NCBI GenBank assembly: GCA_030611885.1
Contig: JAUWOY010000011.1
Span: 1 to 64,000, forward strand
Direction of reading: 5' to 3'
Length of the DNA: 64,000 nt
Source: Chloroflexota bacterium
Lineage (GTDB): Bacteria; Chloroflexota; Anaerolineae; VGOG01
Part shown: piece by piece, positions 59,707 to 64,000 of the stretch
Numbering within the stretch: the first letter of the stretch is position 1
How the letters are laid out: every line of letters starts with the position of its first letter
Notes under the pieces: model-generated
Told to the model about the DNA's origin: nothing
The model's input: the letters and a program-made list of their open reading frames with translations, nothing else
Database searches by the model: none
Program-made: the position numbers and the translations under genes

Positions 59707-60243
59707 ATGACAGGCTCAAAACCTGGGGGAACAGATAATAGGGCTGGGCCTCGTTACCTGGTTATCGGCCGGGTGGCAAGGCCCTGGGGAATACAGGGCG
59801 AAGTAAAGGTGAAGATCATGACCGACTTCCCAGATCGCTTCTCCCTGTTGCGAAAGATCTACCTGGGGCCGGAGGCTGTGCCTTTCGTCCTGGAGGGCTT
59901 TCGCCTGCACCAGGGGGCGGCTCTCCTCAAACTGGAAGGCTGCCATGATCGGACCGCAGTCGAGAAACTGCGGGGCCAATGGGTGCAGATTCCGATTGAA
60001 GAAGCCATGCCCTTGGAGCAGGATGAGTACTACGAGTACCAAATCATCGGCCTCGCTGTTTGGACAACGGGCGGGGAATACCTGGGCACAGTGGACGAAG
60101 TCATCTCCACGGGAGCCAACGACGTCTACGTGGTGCGCGGCGAGGAGCGCGAGATCCTGATCCCAGCCATCGAGGACGTGGTGCTGGAGATCAACCTGGC
60201 CCAGGGGCGGCTGGTGGTGGAGCTGATAGAGGGGTTGATTTAG
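59707..60243 (+). CDS. rimM: Ribosome maturation factor RimM
   Basis: YLVIGRVARPWGIQGEVKVKIMTDFPDRF; PRC-barrel region; follows rpsP-khpA. Confidence 0.95.
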   Translation: MTGSKPGGTDNRAGPRYLVIGRVARPWGIQGEVKVKIMTDFPDRFSLLRKIYLGPEAVPFVLEGFRLHQGAALLKLEGCHDRTAVEKLRGQWVQIPIEEAMPLEQDEYYEYQIIGLAVWTTGGEYLGTVDEVISTGANDVYVVRGEEREILIPAIEDVVLEINLAQGRLVVELIEGLI

Positions 60244-60257
60244 GATAGGAGGTTTCG

Positions 60258-61394
60258 GTGGCCGAGGTCACTTCGACTAAGCTCAGTGCAAGCAAATATT
60301 GGGTTGGCTTTAACATCGTTCACGGGATAGGGCCGATGAAGTTCAGGGCCTTGCTCAATCACTTCGGCGATTTGGAAGAGGCCTGGCACGCCGACGCCGG
60401 TGAGCTCAAATCGGCAGGGCTGGATCGGCGTGCCCTTAAGAACCTCATGACCACGCGCTCTACCATCTCGCTGGATGGGAAGATGGAGGAGATCGAACGC
60501 CAGGGGGCGAAGGTGCTCACCTGGAACGACCCCGCCTACCCGACTTGCTTGTTGAACATCTACGATCCGCCGCCGGTGCTCTACGTTAAAGGCGAGATCC
60601 TGGACGAGGACCAGTGGGCGGTGGCGGTGGTCGGAACCCGGGGGGCCACGGTCTACGGGAAGGAAGTGACGCGACAGATAGCTGGCGGCCTGGCCCGCAA
60701 CGGGCTTACCATCGTCAGCGGTCTGGCACGGGGGATAGATAGCGAGGCCCACCGAGCAGCGCTGGATGCCGGTGGCCGTACGATTGCCGTCTTAGGCTCT
60801 GGCGTAGACGTAATTTACCCGGCGGAGAGCCGTAAGCTGGCTCAGGCCGTAATCGAACGAGGGGCTTTGGTGAGCGAATACGCCCTGGGCACCCGACCAG
60901 AGGCGGGCAATTTTCCACCACGCAATCGCATCATCAGCGGGCTGTCCCTGGGAGCGGTCATCGTCGAGGCGGGGGAGAGGAGCGGGGCTCTCATCACGGC
61001 TGACTTCGCCCTTGAGCAAGGGCGGGAGGTCTTCGCCGTGCCTGGCAACATCTTCAGAAAGAAAAGCATGGGGGCCAACAAGCTCATCCAGCAGGGGGGG
61101 GCCAAACCGGTCCTCTCGGTAGAGGACATTTTGGAGGAGCTCAACCTGACCATGGTCAGCCAGCAGGCGGAGGTGCGGGCCATCGTCCCAGAGAACGAGA
61201 CGGAGGCTACATTGTTGGAGTACATCACCGCTGACCCCGTCCACGTGGACGAAATCAGGCAAAAGAGCGACTTGCCCATTGCCCAGGTCTCCAGCACCCT
61301 GGCTTTGATGGAGCTCAAGGGCATGGTGCGGCAGGTGGGGGGGATGAACTACGTGCTGGCCAGAGAGGGCCGAGTGGAGTACGTGGTGGACTGA
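60258..61394 (+). CDS. dprA: DNA processing protein DprA
   Basis: WAVAVVGTRGATVYGKEVTRQIAGGLARNGLTIVSGLARGIDSEAHRAAL; C-terminal winged helix. Confidence 0.97.
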   Translation: MAEVTSTKLSASKYWVGFNIVHGIGPMKFRALLNHFGDLEEAWHADAGELKSAGLDRRALKNLMTTRSTISLDGKMEEIERQGAKVLTWNDPAYPTCLLNIYDPPPVLYVKGEILDEDQWAVAVVGTRGATVYGKEVTRQIAGGLARNGLTIVSGLARGIDSEAHRAALDAGGRTIAVLGSGVDVIYPAESRKLAQAVIERGALVSEYALGTRPEAGNFPPRNRIISGLSLGAVIVEAGERSGALITADFALEQGREVFAVPGNIFRKKSMGANKLIQQGGAKPVLSVEDILEELNLTMVSQQAEVRAIVPENETEATLLEYITADPVHVDEIRQKSDLPIAQVSSTLALMELKGMVRQVGGMNYVLAREGRVEYVVD

Positions 61395-61402
61395 GGGAAC
61401 TG

Positions 61403-61434
61403 TACGAATCTACGAATTTACGAATTTACGAATT
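61403..61434 (+). repeat. TACGAATT 8-mer tandem array upstream of the manC-like gene
   Basis: TACGAATC TACGAATT TACGAATT TACGAATT. Confidence 0.88.
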
Positions 61435-61445
61435 GAGGTAGAATA

Positions 61446-62513
61446 TTGTACGCTTTGATCATGGCCGGAGGGAGCGGCACTCGCCTCTGGCCTCGCAGCC
61501 GAGGGTCTTGCCCCAAGCAGTTATTGGGTCTTTTGTCCGAGAGGACGATGCTGCAGGAAGCCTGTCAGCGCATCACACCTCTCGTCCCTGACGATAAAAT
61601 CTTTGTGGTGACCAACGAGGCCTACACCGGCGTCGTCCGCCAGCAGATCCCGCAGGCGCCGGCAGCCAACGTTATCGGCGAATTGGAGGGCCACGGTACA
61701 GCGCCCTGCATCGGCCTATCCGCCTTGTACCTCAGGCGGCTGGACCCTGAGGCGGTGATGGCGGTCCTCACGGCCGATCACTACATTGAGAAGGCGGACG
61801 AGCTCCGGCGCGCGCTGGCGGCGGCGGCCCAGGTGGCGGAGGCGGGCCGCCTGGTAACTCTGGGCATCAAACCCAATCGCCCGGCGACAGGCTACGGCTA
61901 CATCCACCGAAGCAAGAAGTTGGCTCAGGTCAGCGGGCACGACGTGTACCGAGTCGAGAAGTTCACCGAGAAGCCCGATCTGGCTACGGCCCAAGCCTTC
62001 GTGGAGAGCGGCCGGTACTACTGGAACAGCGGCATGTTCATCTGGAAGGTGGCAACCATCTTACGGGAGTTCGAGAAGCTCATGCCCCGATTCTACGCTC
62101 AGTTGATGGAAATTGACGCTGCCCTGGGCACGGCGGAGGAGCGGGCCGTGCTGGAGCGGGTTTGGCCCCAGGTGGAAAACGAGACCATTGACTACGGCAT
62201 CATGGAGCGGGCCGAGGACGTGGCCGTCATCCCGGTGGACATCGGCTGGAGCGATGTGGGGAGCTGGGCCACGTTGTTCGATCTCCTCCCCGCCGACGAG
62301 GAGGGCAACGTCATCGTCGGGAAACACATTGGGCTGGACACCACGGGCTGTCTGATCCACGGCTCCCGCCGTCTGGTGACCACCATTGGCTTGGAGGACA
62401 TGATCGTCGTAGATACCGAGGATGCTCTACTGATCTGTCCCAAAGAGCGGGCTCAAGAAGTGCGGGATTTGGTGAAGAAGCTCAAAGAGAGCGGTAGGGA
62501 AGAGTACTTGTGA
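61446..62513 (+). CDS. manC: Mannose-1-phosphate guanylyltransferase
   Basis: MYALIMAGGSGTRLWPRSRGSCPKQLLGL (TTG start); FTEKPDLATAQAFVESGRYYWNSGMFIW. Confidence 0.93.
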   Translation: MYALIMAGGSGTRLWPRSRGSCPKQLLGLLSERTMLQEACQRITPLVPDDKIFVVTNEAYTGVVRQQIPQAPAANVIGELEGHGTAPCIGLSALYLRRLDPEAVMAVLTADHYIEKADELRRALAAAAQVAEAGRLVTLGIKPNRPATGYGYIHRSKKLAQVSGHDVYRVEKFTEKPDLATAQAFVESGRYYWNSGMFIWKVATILREFEKLMPRFYAQLMEIDAALGTAEERAVLERVWPQVENETIDYGIMERAEDVAVIPVDIGWSDVGSWATLFDLLPADEEGNVIVGKHIGLDTTGCLIHGSRRLVTTIGLEDMIVVDTEDALLICPKERAQEVRDLVKKLKESGREEYL

Positions 62514-62553
62514 TGAGCTTGGCTGATTTATGTACTTGATGAGGAGTTGAGGA

Positions 62554-62919
62554 GTGGACAAAGAAGCATTGAAATATCTTGCCGATCATGAGCAGGCGGC
62601 GTTAGAGGAGTTCCTGACCAAGCTGCATGAGCAGCACGGAAACGAGGTGGTGCTCGTTAGTCTCTTTGGTTCAAAAGTGCGCGGCGATTTCGACGAGGAA
62701 TCGGATGTTGATGTGCTGGTCGTAGTTGAAGACAGGATTAGCCAATTGTGGGAAGATATTGTAGAGATCGAAACCGATCTCATGCTGAAATACGATTTGG
62801 TCATTTCGTCGTTGATCATGGGCCGAGATAACTACGAGTGGCATCGCCGGCATCGCGCCCCGCTGTATCGCAACGTCGAGAGAGAAGGAGTTGAACTGTG
62901 GACGAGCAGGCCAGAGTGA
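62554..62919 (+). CDS. Nucleotidyltransferase-domain protein (MNT-like)
   Basis: VLVSLFGSKVRGDFDEESDVDVLVVVEDR; GTG start. Confidence 0.88.
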   Translation: MDKEALKYLADHEQAALEEFLTKLHEQHGNEVVLVSLFGSKVRGDFDEESDVDVLVVVEDRISQLWEDIVEIETDLMLKYDLVISSLIMGRDNYEWHRRHRAPLYRNVEREGVELWTSRPE

Positions 62920-63320
62920 TCACGGAAGCTGACACAGACGATGTGCGCTGCCAGCTACGGGAGGCGCTGGCAGCGAGGACGGAGATCGTCTTCGCCTACC
63001 TGCACGGCTCTTTCACCGAGGGGCTCCCTTTCCACGATGTAGATGTGGCGGTCTACCTGGATCCAGCTTTGGCTACGGCCACGGACATCTTCGATTACGA
63101 GATGAGCCTCTCAGTGGAGCTGACTCGCGCTTTTCGTTTTCTGGTGGATGTACACGTCCTCAACAGCGCTCCCTTGGGTTTTCAACACAGCGTTCTGCAA
63201 GGAGAGGCATTGCTAGTGCATGATGAGGATGAACTGACCGATTTCATCGAGCGAGTGGCAATTGAATACATGGACTTCGCCTATCTGGGACGTCGTTATC
63301 TGTTGGAGGTGCTCCGATAA
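62898..63320 (+). CDS. MNT-type nucleotidyltransferase
   Basis: VFAYLHGSFTEGLPFHDVDVAVYLDP; LVDVHVLNSAPLGFQHSVLQGEALLVHDEDE; GTG start, overlaps upstream NTase. Confidence 0.88.
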   Translation: MDEQARVITEADTDDVRCQLREALAARTEIVFAYLHGSFTEGLPFHDVDVAVYLDPALATATDIFDYEMSLSVELTRAFRFLVDVHVLNSAPLGFQHSVLQGEALLVHDEDELTDFIERVAIEYMDFAYLGRRYLLEVLR

Positions 63321-63775
63321 TGATCGGGATAGATATCGAGCGCGTTAAAGAGCGTGCACGGGAGATTCGGGAGAGTCAGGAGAAGATCCGCCATTATGCT
63401 GCCCTACCGGATGCGGAATTTTTCGCCGACGAGCGCAATCTCTATACCGTGATGCACTTGCTCCTCATTGCCATCGAAGCCACGGCTTCCTTGTGCACAC
63501 ATATCCTGGCCAAAACTGCTCGTAAAGCCCCTTCCAGCCACGCGGAATGTTTTGAAGGGCTACGAGACCTGGGAATAGTGGACGATGAACTGGCGAGTCA
63601 TCTTGTGAAAATGGTCCGCTTTCGCAACCTGTTGGTCCATCGTTATTGGGAGATAGACCCGGTCAGGGTACTGGGCTACGCCCGAGAGAACTTGGGGGAT
63701 TTCGAGGCTTTCTTGGCAGCCGTGGAAGGCTTCGTGAAGAGAGATTTGGAGGAGGAAGTTGAGAGGAGATCATGA
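63320..63775 (+). CDS. HepT-like HEPN ribonuclease (DUF86)
   Basis: VRFRNLLVHRYWEIDP (RX4H, HXY); overlaps upstream gene. Confidence 0.9.
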   Translation: MIGIDIERVKERAREIRESQEKIRHYAALPDAEFFADERNLYTVMHLLLIAIEATASLCTHILAKTARKAPSSHAECFEGLRDLGIVDDELASHLVKMVRFRNLLVHRYWEIDPVRVLGYARENLGDFEAFLAAVEGFVKRDLEEEVERRS

Positions 63776-64000
63776 CCGATAACTCGATCACTGCTTATTG
63801 CATGAAGTGCAGAGCTAAACAAGGGATGGAGAACCCGCAGCCGGTTTTCACCAAGGCCGGTCGGCCAGCCACGACGGGCACCTGCCCTGTGTGTGGAACC
63901 AAGATGTTCCGTATGGGCGAAACTCCTGCCCACGCTGGGCTTCCCAAGCCCAAGCCTAAGCCTAAGCCCAAGCCACGCCAACGCGACGGCAAGTTGGTCA
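63772..64000 (+). CDS. DUF5679-like zinc-ribbon protein, truncated by window end
   Basis: ITAYCMKCRAKQGMENPQPVFTKAGRPATTGTCPVCGTKMFRMGE then PKPKPKPKPKPR; no stop in window. Confidence 0.75.
   Translation, partial: MTDNSITAYCMKCRAKQGMENPQPVFTKAGRPATTGTCPVCGTKMFRMGETPAHAGLPKPKPKPKPKPRQRDGKLV

Overview
64 kb of GC-rich bacterial chromosome, probably Chloroflexota-like judging by gene content (inference; no search was run). Left end (1-9.6 kb): sugar ABC solute-binding protein with a LacI regulator and twin operators, MaoC, MoxR/DUF58/DUF4129 operon, pyrG, tRNA-Thr(CGT), MNT/HepT pair. Centre (about 10-49 kb): a large mosaic surface-polysaccharide locus with WlbA/B-like and DegT genes, two flippases, a heptose-activation cassette, many glycosyltransferases, large membrane/TPR proteins, an O-antigen-ligase-like protein, a WecA/MraY-like transferase and uppS. 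Right end (49-64 kb): DedA, a DUF433-DUF5678 gene overlapping a retropepsin-like gene, a T-box leader, an RHH/PIN toxin-antitoxin pair, valS, hutI, ffh, rpsP-khpA-khpA'-rimM, dprA, a manC-like gene and an NTase-NTase-HepT cluster. Main points for follow-up: (1) the RHH/PIN module with its own promoter and operator lies between a valine-type T-box and valS; (2) the DUF433-DUF5678/retropepsin pair is a candidate undescribed two-gene system; (3) short tandem arrays, mostly of 7-mers, occur in frame inside valS, hutI, a GT4 gene and three times in the ligase gene; (4) a tandem duplication attached the acidic tail of ribosomal protein S16 to one KhpA copy and left stop-interrupted tail sequence behind rpsP; (5) a FemAB-like gene is frameshifted at TATATATA; (6) several inverted-repeat elements are present. 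All family names are from reading translations, not from database searches.
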